Assembly: GCF_000208745.1 (NCBI RefSeq)
Contig: NC_030859.1
Span: 14,476,256 to 14,540,255, forward strand
DNA from: Theobroma cacao
Lineage: Eukaryota; Streptophyta; Magnoliopsida; Malvales; Malvaceae
Direction of reading: 5' to 3'
Length of the DNA: 64,000 nucleotides
Shown here in pieces: positions 38,231 through 51,800 of this stretch. The translations under genes were made by a program, and so were the position numbers. The notes beneath the pieces are model-generated. The model searched no databases. It saw only the letters and a program-made list of their open reading frames with translations, and had not been told where the DNA came from. Each line of letters begins with the position of its first letter. Position 1 is the stretch's first letter.

Positions 38231-40748
38231 TCTTACTCAAAGATAGGATTTTTCTATTCACAACTCTTTTTCTTGTTTTTTCACTCTTTTCCTCTTCAAA
38301 GATGATTCAAATTCATTCAAAATCCTTCCAAGTTCTTTGCTTTAACGTCTTCAAGGTAGGTATATTTAGCCTTTGTGATTTCTTGACCGTTGAAGTGAAA
38401 TTTGAATCACTTCTCATAAATTTTAGCTAGCTCGCACAATTCTATCGCATACGAAAAATTGATTATTTACTATTCAGTTGTTGGTTCTTCATAAAGTTTG
38501 GAGCTTTCTATCTCCATAGAATCGATTCCTCTATTTTGAGATGTCAATTCTTCTAAAGTTTGAAGCCTTTTGTCTTTGAAGAATTGATTCTTCTATTCAA
38601 AGATGTCAGTTCTTCTACAACTGGGTTCAAAGGTGACACATTTGCAACCTTTAGAGAATCAATTCTTTTGCCTCAAGGTGTCAGTTCTTCACTATAGTTT
38701 GGTACCCAAATTTGAATTTAAGCTTGATTTTTGATACTCTATTTTTATCCACTTATACCATCTCTTTTTTGGTCACCAAGTTCTTGAATTTTACTTTTGG
38801 TGCTTTAAGAATCAATATCTTCTCCATGTAGAATTGATTATTTCTTCTTTACATTTCTACCTTCTGCATTCTATCCCTTTAGAATCAATTATTTGTCTTT
38901 AAGGTATCAATTCTTCACAAATCCTGAAGCTTCTGTCTTCCAAAAATCAACTTTTTCTTTTCTCAGAATTGATTCTTCACTATTGATCTCTATTTAAGAA
39001 TTGACTTCTCCTTCTTCAGAAAAGATTCCTCTTGTGATAAAGAAATAAATTTTTCTTTCTTCTCATTTAAGAATCAAGTCTTTTCTTTTGAGAATTTGAT
39101 TCTTAGGTTAGCATTTTGAATTTTGAAAACAAGAAATCTTTGAAGAACTAAGAGATATTTCTTTAAGTTCAAATGAATGATCATTCATGACCAAACTTGA
39201 CTTGAGTTATGGAATTAATCTCTATGAGTAATTTTATTGCTTTAGTTAAGTTTTAGACTTCAATCATTAAGGTTAAGCAATATTAAGTATCATGTAAGCA
39301 TGTGACTTGACCAAACTAAAAGATATGCCAAGAATATTAACTTCATTCTTGTTTTGAAATGACAAAATTGATTGAACATAATGAGCTTTGAAAATGAATG
39401 AAAAATGCTTTTAAATATGAAGAAAATCCTCAAAGATGTGTTAAAACTAAACTTACAAAAAAGATATATTCAAATGCTAAGATTGATTGAACATTGTGTT
39501 GACATTGTTGAAATATCTTTTCATTATGCTTTTAAATATTAATTATGTCTTCCATGAGCTTAAATGATTACATAATCTAAAGACTTTGTGTGCAGCCAAC
39601 TTTAGTTTATAGCTTTATTAATAATGATATTTTCTTGATGTGAAAATTCTCTTTGAATTTCTAGGATCATACATGATTTGGAGAATATTTCTTGAAATGT
39701 TTGCATAATAATTTGGAAGAATACTTGTTAAAAATACTAAAAGATTATATTCTTTTGATATGAAATTTCTCCTAGAATTATAATTTCTTTTAAATTAGAG
39801 ATTTCCTCGAAAATGCTTGGTTGGTATTGCTTAATGATACTCAATGACTTGAAAATGATTAAGATTGATACTTGGTGACTAATGACACCTTAGACAAGCC
39901 TAGGAACTACTTTGCAAACATGAGTATTTAATGCATGATTGAATATCTACTTAAATGCCCATTTATTATAGGCTCATGATCTCTCCTAACAAGTGATCTT
40001 TTACAGACCTTATCATCTTATGTTTTATTAAGGGGGAGCTTATAAAAATTGGTGTCATTAGCACTTCAGATCTTCAACAAGTTACGGTGAGAATCCAACA
40101 ATTGGTGTTCTACATTATTGGTAATATCTTTCTAACACCAAACTTTTTTTATTCCTTAATGCTTCTCATTTATGCTTGAATGTTGAGATCCACAATTGAT
40201 ATCAAGTTTATTTCAACCATTGGTATCAAGCTTTAGGTATTTTCAATTGGCATCTAATTTTAAATTTACATCAAGTTTTATTTTCTCTTCTTATTTGAAC
40301 TTTAAAGTTGATCATATCCTTCTTAAATATGTAAAATTTGAAGTTGATTTGCTTAGAATGCTTAATGATAAAGGGAGTTTTTACTAAAACTTTATCAATT
40401 GATAAAATGAGTTAATCTCTCACAATTGATTTTGTGCTTATTTGCTTTTGCAAAAGGGAAGCTTTTACTTACATCTATCAAATGGTATTAGATTTGAATC
40501 TTGGTGGCATAGTGCATCTTAGCATATTCCTTATCATGCTTATCATGCTTTGCAAATTATGCTTGTTGTGTTTCTATCTTCCTTTTTGATATAATAAAAA
40601 AGGAGAGAGATATTGAGAAAATTTGCATAATCAAAAAGGGATATTATAGTTTCAAGCTTCAAGTTTTTTAAACTTGCAACTATTTAAGGGGAGTAATTTT
40701 ATAAGCAAATTTTGCTCAAAGTTTTTGTCATATCAAAAAGGGGGAGAT
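38231..40748 (+). mobile_element. 3' internal part of a Sirevirus-like copia element, non-coding
   Basis: No RT or integrase motif is seen. The left part (38460-39120) is packed with short AGAATTGATTCTT-like near-palindromes. The right part has at least five purine-rich tracts (40030-40038, 40596-40610, 40633-40641, 40686-40693, 40735-40747), the last one directly before the LTR. Multiple polypurine tracts before the 3' LTR are known from Sireviruses. It is not certain that the left and right parts come from one element. Confidence 0.6.
40735..40747 (+). other. polypurine tract before copia LTR
   Basis: AAAAAGGGGGAGA lies immediately before TGTTAGC at 40749 and is the presumed second-strand primer. 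Confidence 0.85.
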
Positions 40749-42380
40749 TGTTAGCTTTAATACTTGGAAAGTGATTAAAGCTTTAAAATAACAAAAATTA
40801 TCAAAATTTCTTATTTGAGTAATCCGTGAATGCTTTTGAAGTGCTTTAGTGTTTCCTTACTTGATTGACTTTTGAACTTGTGTTTGAAGTTGCTTTGTGA
40901 AGGGAAAAAACTTTGAATACTTTGAATCTTAAGTTCATGGTATAAGAATCAACTACTGGAAAAGGAATCATCGATTCTTGAAAATACAAAAGCCACTAGA
41001 AAAGCAAGAACTGACTTCTCAAGCATCAAGTGATCGATTCTTTTGAAGTTGCAAGACAAAAATTGAAAACTTGAAAAAGAAGAAAATATTGGAGAATGAA
41101 TGAAGATGGAGCTGGAAAAAGTAATTTTGAATTTTGAATTTGGTGCCCAAATTGTAAGAATCGACTTTTGGAGAAGCAAAAGATCAATTCTTGAAAATCT
41201 AGAACGAAGAAGAATCAATGTTTCAAGAATGCAAAGATTGATTCCTAGAAAATAAAATGCTCCAAAGGCAAGAAGAATTGATTTCTCAAGAATGCGCTAA
41301 CCAATTCTTACAAGACAAAACGATTCAAACCCAAAAAGAATCAATTTCTCGAGAAGAAAAAGTTGATTCCTTAGCTCTAGAAAGAGCCATTGGACACGAA
41401 AAAGACAAGAAAAATGGCTAATTTTCCAATCAAGTAATCTCCAATGGTTATAAACTTTTTCCAAGTATAAAAAGGACTTCTCCAACACATTTTGGGTGAA
41501 AGGAGAGTTGAAAGAAAGATCATTTGATCAAGAATCAAATGAAATGAAGAAGAAGAGGAAAAAGAAAGAAAAACCAAGCTAGAGCAAGCCATTCATATTC
41601 TTCCAAAAAGCTTGTGAGCTATCCTTGTACTTTAAATTCTTTGTGCTTTCACTTGTATCTTTTGTAATCATCTTTAGCTCCTTCAAACTCTTCCTCCATG
41701 TACTTACCTAGCAAAATCAATCTTCTAAAGGTACATTTGCTTTAATCTTATAAAAGAGAGATAAGTTATGCCTAAGCCTTGAAAAGGCACTGTTGTAAAG
41801 GTTACACTTGATCCTTGAAATGGCAAGAGATTGCACCTGATCTTGATCCATAAAAGGCAATGGTTTGTAAAGATTATGCTTGATCTTTTAAAAAATGGTT
41901 TTCATAGTGGATTTCAAACTCCATAGTGGGTCAAGGGAGAGGATGTACAGAGAGAGCCAAACTTGTATAAATTCTTTGTATTTTTTCTTTCTTCTTCTAA
42001 CTCTTGAACTTGTGCATTTTGTTTTGAAGAAGTTTTTGAAATTTTTTTGCAACTCTCTACTCTTCACTTTGACGCTAGTGCTTTTTACTTTGCTTTGAAG
42101 AGTTTTAAGAATTTGTTTTTAAACATGTTTATTTTTTAACTCACTCTTTAAATCACTTTTGATACACTTTCGTATACTTATGCACCTCACTTTGAAGAGT
42201 TTTGAGAATTTATTTTAAACTTGTTCATTTGGTTTCTAAATTATTTGGCATGTTTTAAAATGAGAAAATTTGATAACTGGACTTTAAGCTTGTTATCCTC
42301 AGAAGTTTGATTCGTTGAAAAAAAATTTTTAGAAATCCAATTCATCCTCTCTTAACTACTTCATCATTATTGAGCTAACA
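40749..42380 (+). mobile_element. 3' LTR of a Sirevirus-like copia element
   Basis: The 1632-bp LTR begins TGTTAGCT and ends AGCTAACA, perfect 8-bp terminal inverted repeats. TATAAAAA at 41466-41473 is the likely core promoter. Upstream of it, about 40940-41370, lie many GAATCGATTC-like motifs; downstream are repeats of the form CTTGATC...GGCA (41770-41890). It ends 456 bp from the stop codon of the PPR gene, which faces it. Confidence 0.88.
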
Positions 42381-42836
42381 TTATTAACAGCCTTCCATTA
42401 CATAATGCAGATACCATCATCGTTTGTATATTAACTCTGCTGCTCAATACACAGCACAGACAACTACATTTCTTGGTCTAAACATCTAGTTAACCAGAAA
42501 ATTGCAGCTGCCCAAAAAACCGCCCTCCTCTTTGCTTTCAGACTGACTATTATAGTCTAAAACACTTTTTAAACTGAGTTAAAAAATGAATTGGGAGACA
42601 TAGGTAAGCCTGCATGGCAAAATGTAGTTTAATTTCAGCTACTTGCAAAATTACATGTTACAACATAAGCCCTGATGCTCCAAACAGAACAAAACCTGAT
42701 TGTGTTTGGAACATGCTATATTGATCGATCTATTGCTCGTACAAAGATAAAAACAAAATATAAGAAAGCCAAGAAAACTTTCAAGCTAAGCTCGTGACGA
42801 TGCATAAATTAACACTCTCCTCGCATCAGCAAAATA
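42381..42836. other. 3' flank and probable 3' UTR of the PPR gene
   Basis: Between the LTR end and the PPR stop codon there is ordinary AT-rich sequence without an open frame. The untranslated end of the PPR mRNA must lie here unless transcription runs into the LTR; I cannot place the polyadenylation site. Confidence 0.5.
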
Positions 42837-45800
42837 TCATTCATAACCATAATCTGTTGCATCTTCATCTAGATCATGATCACCTTCAGTCACATTAGCA
42901 AAATATACATCATTATCATCATGATCGCTTTCGAGTTCATCATCTGTTTCTGTATCAGAATTTGCAGCGATTGTATGGTATGAACTCCAATCAGGAGGGA
43001 AGGTCTTCTGCAGGGCTTCTGTAAGTTCTCCACCTGTCCTCTCAATCTTACGTAGACACCTCGACCAGTGAACTGCAGTTCCCATATCAACAGTCAAACC
43101 AGAGTCGATCATTTCTCTACAAACAGACAGCACCCCAGAGTAAATATATGCCTCCGCAAAAGTAGCCCTTGACAGAAGTGATGTCATCAAGCAATGGTAC
43201 ACAGCTTTGTCCGGTTTCAAACCAGCCAGTTTCATCTCTTCAAAGCATTTCAAGGCCTTCTCTGGAAGAGAAGCACGTGCCCATCCGTGAATCAGTGTAG
43301 TGTAGGTTTTAACATTTGGCTTTACTCCAATAGCGTCCATTTCTTGGATTGTTTTCATTGCTCTCTAGAAAACAAAATTAAACTAAGAATTACTGCAGAA
43401 AATAACATGGGCATTGATGGACAGGTAACACTTGAAGATACATTTCTAATTTTTTAGGCATCCAATGAAATAATCTCAGAAATAAAACAACAGTAAGATT
43501 CATCAAATCTTTCTAGGAAGAATGCCCTTAAACACAAATGAAGTCGCGTTCATTCTCTTCCGACTTCTGCAGCATACAAAGGCACAAATCCACACCATCA
43601 TAATTCATAATCTACTACAAGTACTAAGTATACAATTTGAAATGCTAAGGATATACAAATAAATAAATACATTCAACAACAAACTAATCTTGCTCCAGAA
43701 GACCTGATTAACTCGTATAATAGCCATATTTTAAAGGGTTTTAAGGTAAAAATAAATAAGCAATGCAATAACAACAGAAACTCATTCCAAATGTTACTCA
43801 GATTATAAAACATATATTTCTCAACTATACATATTAAATATGCCCAAATGTACTGAATATTCGTTAAGGAACATACCAGCATGTCTCCAGCCTTGCAGCA
43901 GGCATTTATGAAAGATGTGTAAGTGTGGATATCAGGTTGAACCCCTTCTTGCTTCATTTGCTGCATCAAGTCAGCAGCCTCCCAAACATCTCCTCTCCGA
44001 GCCCATCTAAAAGAAAAAAATTGGAAGTGATTTCACATCACGTATAGTCAAAACGAGGTGGGAATTGAATAGGAGGCTAAAAGAGAGTACTGATATTGAT
44101 GTTAGAGTAAATGGCAGATATACATAAGTCATTAAGAATCCATACCCATCGACTAAAATGTTGTAGACAAAGGTGTTTCTCGGTATCTTTTGAGCACTCA
44201 TTTCTTTTGTGACAGCTAGAGCACTTTGCATCCTCCCAGACTTGCAGCATGCTTTCAGAAGTGCTTCATATGTATACACATCAATCTCAAGGCCCTCATT
44301 TCTCAATTTTGTAAAATACCTGAATGCTTTTGCAGTATCACCCAATGAAGCATACCCATGCATGATGGTTGTGTATGTGTGTTCATTTGGACTTATGCCA
44401 GCCAGTGTCATCTCATCCAATATTTCAACAGCTTTTTCCATCTGCAAAAAATTAATTAAAATGTTAAAAAGAAAAATATTTAGTTTTGCTCACAATATCT
44501 ATAGATTCTTAGGCAAAAAGAAGGGACGCCTCAATAGTTAAAACTTGAAACTCCAATGTTTAGGTCTCCATTTCAAAGATAGAAAATGGGAGAGTAAGGT
44601 TTGAGTAAAGGGACAAGACTACCTCTTATTGTGTTGCCCAATGTCATATGTACCAGAAAAGAAAGGAACAATACAATTGAATACAGCAACCCATCCAATA
44701 ATACAAGATTCATCTCAGCATTATCTCGTGTAAAACAAGTGATTTTCCTGCCACTAGCATTGTTCTGAATGCACTGATTCCATTGGCTAAATGGAATATC
44801 CAGGGGATAATTTATTACCATTAATTCTGTTTCCTAAAATCAATATTCAACTAATGTGATAAAATTCATTACATAAACAAATGTCTCTAAAATCCTCAGT
44901 GAACATGTAAATCTAGGATTTGTCCACCTCAATGTCTTATAAATCATATTATACCTGACGTTTCTCAGTAAGGCCAAGAATCAAAGCATTGAAAGTGTGT
45001 ACAGTTGGACTGCAACCACTCCTCCGCATCACATCAAAAACTTCCAAGGCTCTTCTCATTTCCCTAGCTCTTGCAAAAGCATGTATAATAGGCATAAATG
45101 TACGTGTAGTAGGCCTATGCCTCTCCTTTAGCATTTCCTTGACAGTATGAATAGCACGATCCATGTTACCCATCCCACAAAATGCCCTGATGATATTATT
45201 ATATAGTACTACATCAGGCTTCAAACCATCTTCGACCAAATCCTCAAAAATTGCAAAAGCATTGGCCCAATCTTTTAATTTCAAAAATCCATTGATCAAC
45301 ATGGAATAAGTCTTCAAGTTATGCTTTATGCCATCACATTCCATCATTTTGCTAACTTCTAAAGCTTTGGAAACTTTTCCAATCTGGAAACCAAATACAC
45401 CAAGCAGATTAATCAGTTCAGAGACATATTAACAGAAGAACTCCAAAATAACAAGGGGTGCAAAAGATATATGGCTATTTGCAAATTCTATACGATTAGA
45501 TACTACACTAGTGATTCAGATTCTCCAATTTGTCAGCATGAATATTAGATGCAAACCAATAGGTTGACATGCAAATTGACTTGCTTTGTTTAGGTTTCGC
45601 TTGGCTTTTCCTAGAATCAATAATACTGTGTAGCTTATTTAATTACCAGGCATAGTAAAAAAAATGATGCAAAGAATTTTTATTGTTTTCTTTGCTTGAT
45701 AACCTGAGCCATAAATGGAATTAGGCATAAAAATTCTTCAAAACGTTCTGCAACATTTATATAGGTCACTTGCAGAGAATTTTTATTGTTTTCTTTAGTT

Positions 45801-48800
45801 GATAACCTGAGCCATCAATGGAATTAGGCGTAAAAATTCTTCAAAACCTTATGCAACATTTATACAGGTCACTTGCTCAAATAATAAAACGAGGAGCACT
45901 TACGAAATAATCATTAAAATAAAAAAAAAGTAAAAAAAAAAAAAAAGAAAACAGATACACATGGTAAATGGACTATGCTCATGGTACAATTCGTGGTACC
46001 CAGGATGATTCATTTATCTTTGGTCAAAAACAACAGCCATCATTTTCTCATTTACTTCAATAAAATCACAACTGACAAGTTTATCATTATTTATTTATGT
46101 ATTTATCTAGAATAGATGCTTAAATACAATACACCAATGAGAACTCAGAGAAAAATAATTACACAATTCACAATCTAAATTACCTGAACAGAAAATGGCT
46201 CAAAATGTAACATTTGGGGCAATTGGATGGCTAACTTTATCACTTTAGATATGATTTATTTATGAGTATAATATGTGGGATTTCCAAACCAATTTTTATC
46301 ATGGGACATTTTATTACATTAATGTCATGTGGTACACCCACCACAAATGTAGATATACTATTTACCGAGCATCAATAATAACAATCTTGATTTTCTCTGA
46401 TCACATTGACCTAAACCAACATACCATAGCAAAAGGCATCAGTAGGTCACCTTGTTCTAATCAAAATTTCTGGAAATATCTTGATCTATCACTCACAAGG
46501 AAATAGCATACAGAAGTAATATCCCAGCAGATATATCTAATTCTGACTAGTGTAATGGCCATTCTATTTTTCCATTTCAAACTTGACAAGGTGTATTCTG
46601 ATAATGCTTCAATATTACCCAAAGCTTTGGAAACAAGATCCTGAAATAAACTTCATTGACACTGAAAACACAAGGATCAGTGCTTTGCTCAAGCTATTCT
46701 CTACCAAGTCGAGTTCAAGCTAAATAGCTTGAGTTGAATTTTAAAGCTTTTGGCAAAGACAAACATCAATTTTGTAAACAATGTCCAATAAGCAACTTAG
46801 GACTCATCCTGCTATTTATATGTATAGAGACAACCCCCTGTTATCGTTCTCTCCCCAGACCAAAAAAGAAAGGAAAGAAAAGAAGAAGGAAACAACATCC
46901 AGAAGAGTCGGAGTAGGAAAGGCAATCATCCATTGTATGTAATCTCCCTTCCCCCCATTCCCCTAGCCCTTCCCTTTCTCCACTCTTCAGATAGTTGTTG
47001 TCAAACCACATTCCTATGAATGGTCAGCTCCAAGGGAAGCTCTGCATAAAACTCTTCCACAAAGTCTCTTGTATATTAAGAATGTAACATAAGAGGCTGG
47101 CTTACAAGCTTAACCAGAACACTTAAGCTCTTACTGAGTTAAGCACCATAAAGACATGCCAAAGCTTTTGTTCGGTTTCAGTTTATCTCCTTAGTCAAGC
47201 TCACAAGCTCCTAACTCAGTTGTAATTCTATTCTCCCAACTAACTTGTCTGAAAATTAATTGCTATGGACAAACGGTGTACAATGAGTTGCAGATTTCTT
47301 TCACAGCTTATATTGAAGAGTAATGGTAAATAGATTTTACTACTTATTAGGGAAAGAAAAGTGTACCCCCCCCCCCCCCCCAAAAAAAAAAAAAAGGGAG
47401 AATTTTTTATTTTTTCTGGTTCTGAAAACATGTGAATGGATCAGATCACAAGGGCAAAGTGAAAGCAATTGATTTAAACGCAAATCCAGAAATGTAAATA
47501 ATCTTGCCACTATTAAATAATACTCTTAAAAGATTACAACACTGCAAAATTTACACCAAAGCAAATTGAATCTAAATTCTAGTAACTAGATTTAGGGAAA
47601 ATTAAGATGAGAAAGTTTCATCCCCTTAAGGAAATTCTCAAATTCACCCACAGAACATACCACTCTTTTCAGAAGATACTTCAACTCTGGATAATTAACC
47701 CTAATATCTAATAGCAAGAACCATTCCCTAGTGCCAAAGATCCCAAAGAGGAGAGGAACTAAGGGGGTTGGGGGGAGTGCTACAAACGGGAAGCAACCAT
47801 TATAAGGAAAAACATTAAAAAAGACTTGCCTTAGAGTAAAGATTTATAAGGCATCCATAGCTGATAACTGAGGGAGTAAATCCACATTCCTGCAGCAAAT
47901 TTCTAGCAAAAGTTAGCACAGAGCAAAAGACAAGTGTAGTAGGTATAACAACTTCTATTGCAAATTTCTATCCTCTTTGATGAAGAGTCACACCCTTGAA
48001 GCAAACAAAACCCAATGTAGTAATTAAGATTGTCTCTATTCATCAAACACATCACAAAAGTTTCTGAGTTGTTTATAATGTCAAGAGGTGATAGGAATCT
48101 AACTGTTTCAAGAGTATAAAGTTTTTGTGGATATAAGAAAATCTTGATATCCTCAATCCAACAGTAAAAAAATACAAAAAGACCAAGAGATTAAGCTTTT
48201 GAAGTTTGAATCTTTGATTATGTTTGACAAGGCAGTGAAAAATTACAACAGAATTTAGAAACATACATGAAGCAATGTATGTCAAAGAAATTAAGAGAAT
48301 TCAAAGTAGAGAAATGGTACTAGTTTCAATTTGTTGCATGTGCGTGTGTGGTGTTGGGCGGGGTAGGGGGAGTGGGTGTTGATTCTATGTGGCTGTGTGT
48401 GTGTGATGCTTATCTTTAAAATACCTCTCTTAGGAAATATCATTGGTAACTCTAAAGAGAAGCGACTAAGGGCATTTTTCATTTTGTATTGTTTCACTAT
48501 GACTTTTCTCAAAACACTGGATTTTCTCTCTTTAACAAGAGAAAAAAATTCTTTGTTATACTTTTCTTAGTAATTTTATGATAACTGAAAATGTGAAGAA
48601 AAGAACAAAAACAGGTGAAAACTGATAAAACAACCCCCAAGAAAAAATGTTCTCAAAATAATGGAGGTTTTTCTGAGAAAGTTTTGTTGGAAAAAGTTCC
48701 AAAAACTGCTGAATGACCTTTATATTTACAAAATTAGAAAACATATAAAAATTTAAAAAAGAAAACATACAACTTGATCAATATTTTGGTACTTTCTGAA

Positions 48801-51800
48801 ATTTGATTCATGTCCAATATATCCACACTTCCGTACTAATTTTTGATATATCTATGGGCTAAAACAATGATTACAATTGGAGAGTGATGGTAGTGCATGC
48901 GCGTGGGAGGGGGGTTGGATTATTAAAAGCCAAAGGGAAGAAAAAGGAAAAACAAAAAAAAAAGGGACAATAAAATACCATTGATTCTTGGAATGAATAG
49001 ATAATATCTAATTCTTTACATTAGGCAAAAGGTGGTATAAGTTTAAAGGAGAAGAATGAGAAGAAAAGAATGCATTACATTTAAAACAAGAAAGGAGAAG
49101 TTATGAACTTCAAACTTCTTAAAACGTTATGAGTTTTTTAGATGATTGCAGTACTCATAGACAATTTTTTTTTTTTTTTGAAGAGTGCAGTACTCATAGA
49201 CATAATGTATGACATTCAGATTGGTTTGCATTAATTAAAAAAATTCTTTGTTCTTGGCCGAAAAACAAAACCTCTTAAAAAGTGAGAAAAGAGAACAAAA
49301 AGTACCAAAAACATGGAAGGAAAGAAGATAGTACAAACATTGTTTTTCACGCTTCCTAAGAAGTGAAAAGTAAAAGGATTTAGGCCTTTAAGGCTTCAAC
49401 CATAAATACCTACATATAAAATTAGCTTTTAGATACCAAATCTTCTCGCTTTGAGGTTTTTCCTATATTACTCGAATCTTTATTTTTGCCAGCATACCCA
49501 TTTCAGACGCATCTTACAGCTCAAAGTGAAAAGGGATGTCAGGGTTGAAAATTTGAATATAAGGGAAGACTTGAAAATTTGAACATACCATGTTGGACAA
49601 GTACCAAAATACACCACTCAAACTATCAAAGGAACAAAGTCTCTTACCTTTCCTCCAGGGGACAAATAGAGATTATATTAAGACGTGATTTCTAAATGCA
49701 AACGTGTAATTACTTCATTTCTCACAACTTTTAAATTCCATATGTTTTATAAACTTTCCAAGAAACACTATGAAATGAGCTCTTACCTTTAGTCTTTCAA
49801 ACACAATCAAGCATTTTTCTTCATTGCCAATCATTGTGTAACCATCCATCATGGTGTGATAAATGTCAATAGGGGCATCTATACCTTCTTCTTCCATTTC
49901 CCTAACCAAGGCTTCAGCTCGCTCCATATTGCATGTTTGACTGCAAATGGAAGCAAAAGATGAAATAAAAAAACTTATTTATAATGATGATGATAACAAC
50001 AACAATAAGTAGCTCTCACAAATAGAATATAAGAACTATGGAAGACAGCTAGCTGCATAAACAAGATTGCAATAGGCTGCTTGGCAATGGTACATTGGAC
50101 GAAATAGAACAATTTAATATAATAATTAAAACTCATATTTTAAAAGTTTTTCTGATATATGAACAAAACTACCATGGAAGAATTGGTGAACATTGTATAG
50201 ACAAATAGAGCTAGTATGACTAGAATGATTAGGCCAGGTCAATGCCAGCTAGACTAGTAATCATGGACAGATTATAACTGACATCAACAAGAAGGGATGA
50301 ACCTGGTCTGTTTATTTGTACACATTAACTTAACTCATTCCTACCCTGCCTAGACACAATAAGATAATACATTATGAAAAGCACCTAGTCAAGGCTACTC
50401 AAAGGAACAAGGAAAGGAAGTGGTTTAATTAGAAAGAGTTTGAAAATGTTCCACTAGGTTAACAAACATTGAGTTTTGGAGTTTTGGAGTTGACGCAATA
50501 CAACAACTCCACAGCACATGATCTCCACACATACATCATATCAATGAAATCTAGAAGAGATTGCATTGATTCACACAGGATTCTTTGGACAATTTAGCAA
50601 AAAGGAAAAAACCCCAATTAGAACATGAAAAAACTAACAAAACAATAAATAAAGCAATATATATTCTTTGGACAATTTAGCAAAAAGGAAAAAACCCAAT
50701 TAGAACATGAAAAAACTAACAAAACAATAACTAAAGCAATATATGTACTATGTATAGCCAGCACAAATCTCAACTTTATGTTCATTGACCTATGACAGAA
50801 AAGGCCCAAAATTGCAAAACTAAAATACATGAAGGACTTATAGAAGTATGATGGGATAAAAACCAAGCTTTTAATACATACCAATGAGCATAAATAATAT
50901 TCCCATAAATGATTGCATTTAGAGGTGTATGTCTCTCTTTTGCCTCCTTGAACCAATGATCTGCAGCTCTTCCAAAATGACACACGGTATTAGTTAAAGA
51001 TTAAGCAAATTCACCCATTTTAGCCATTGACAATTTAATAAACCAACAATGTCTATGAAGTCCCCCAAACAAAATTTAACTTAGTGTACCACAATTTTCA
51101 AAAGAAAATTATAGAAAGAATGCAAACAAGATGCACAAGAAACACAGTGTTTCAACCAGATAAGTCCATTCAAAACCATGAGATACTGAACCATGCATGC
51201 ACCTTGCGAAGGAAAATTTGCATCCACTTGCTCTTATCAAATAGGCAACTTTATTAACCTCCAAAGAAATTATTGGTCTTTCTTTTCATGTTATATACAA
51301 ACACATTTTAATGGTGCAAGCATGCCTAATGATATTCAATGTTGGCTAAATAACTTGTACACACCTCAGAGGGAACGAACTGCTATCTTAGAGGCCAGAG
51401 CTCAACCAGTCAGAGATAAAGACATGTCGTAGGCACTACATTCTCCTTTACCTGTTTCCCACCCCTTTCTCTTTTCCTTCCAGATTGACAGTAACCTTCC
51501 CCTTCATCCATTTTTCTTTTTCACTCAAAGTTAAAAATTTTTTTGTAAGATTCCTATAAACATCCAAATCCTAATAATGAAGCCATTTAAAGCAATGAGC
51601 CTACAGAATGTTAATGCCTCACATTTTTGAAATGGAAAACCACGACTGAGGTTCTGAGATCAATGGAAATAGAAGAAAATATATTACATGGAAATCTTGA
51701 AACATTTAACAACCCCAACCCAAAATCCATAAGTAACTAGACTCTTGGACGAGTCAACACCATATGCAAAAGAAACAGGAACAGGTTGATACTAATGCCT

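Noticed and set aside
43673..44140. Extra open stretches next to PPR4 exons 8 and 9
   Set aside because: They are read-through into introns beyond clear GT donors; the frame and PPR motif continuity require splicing.
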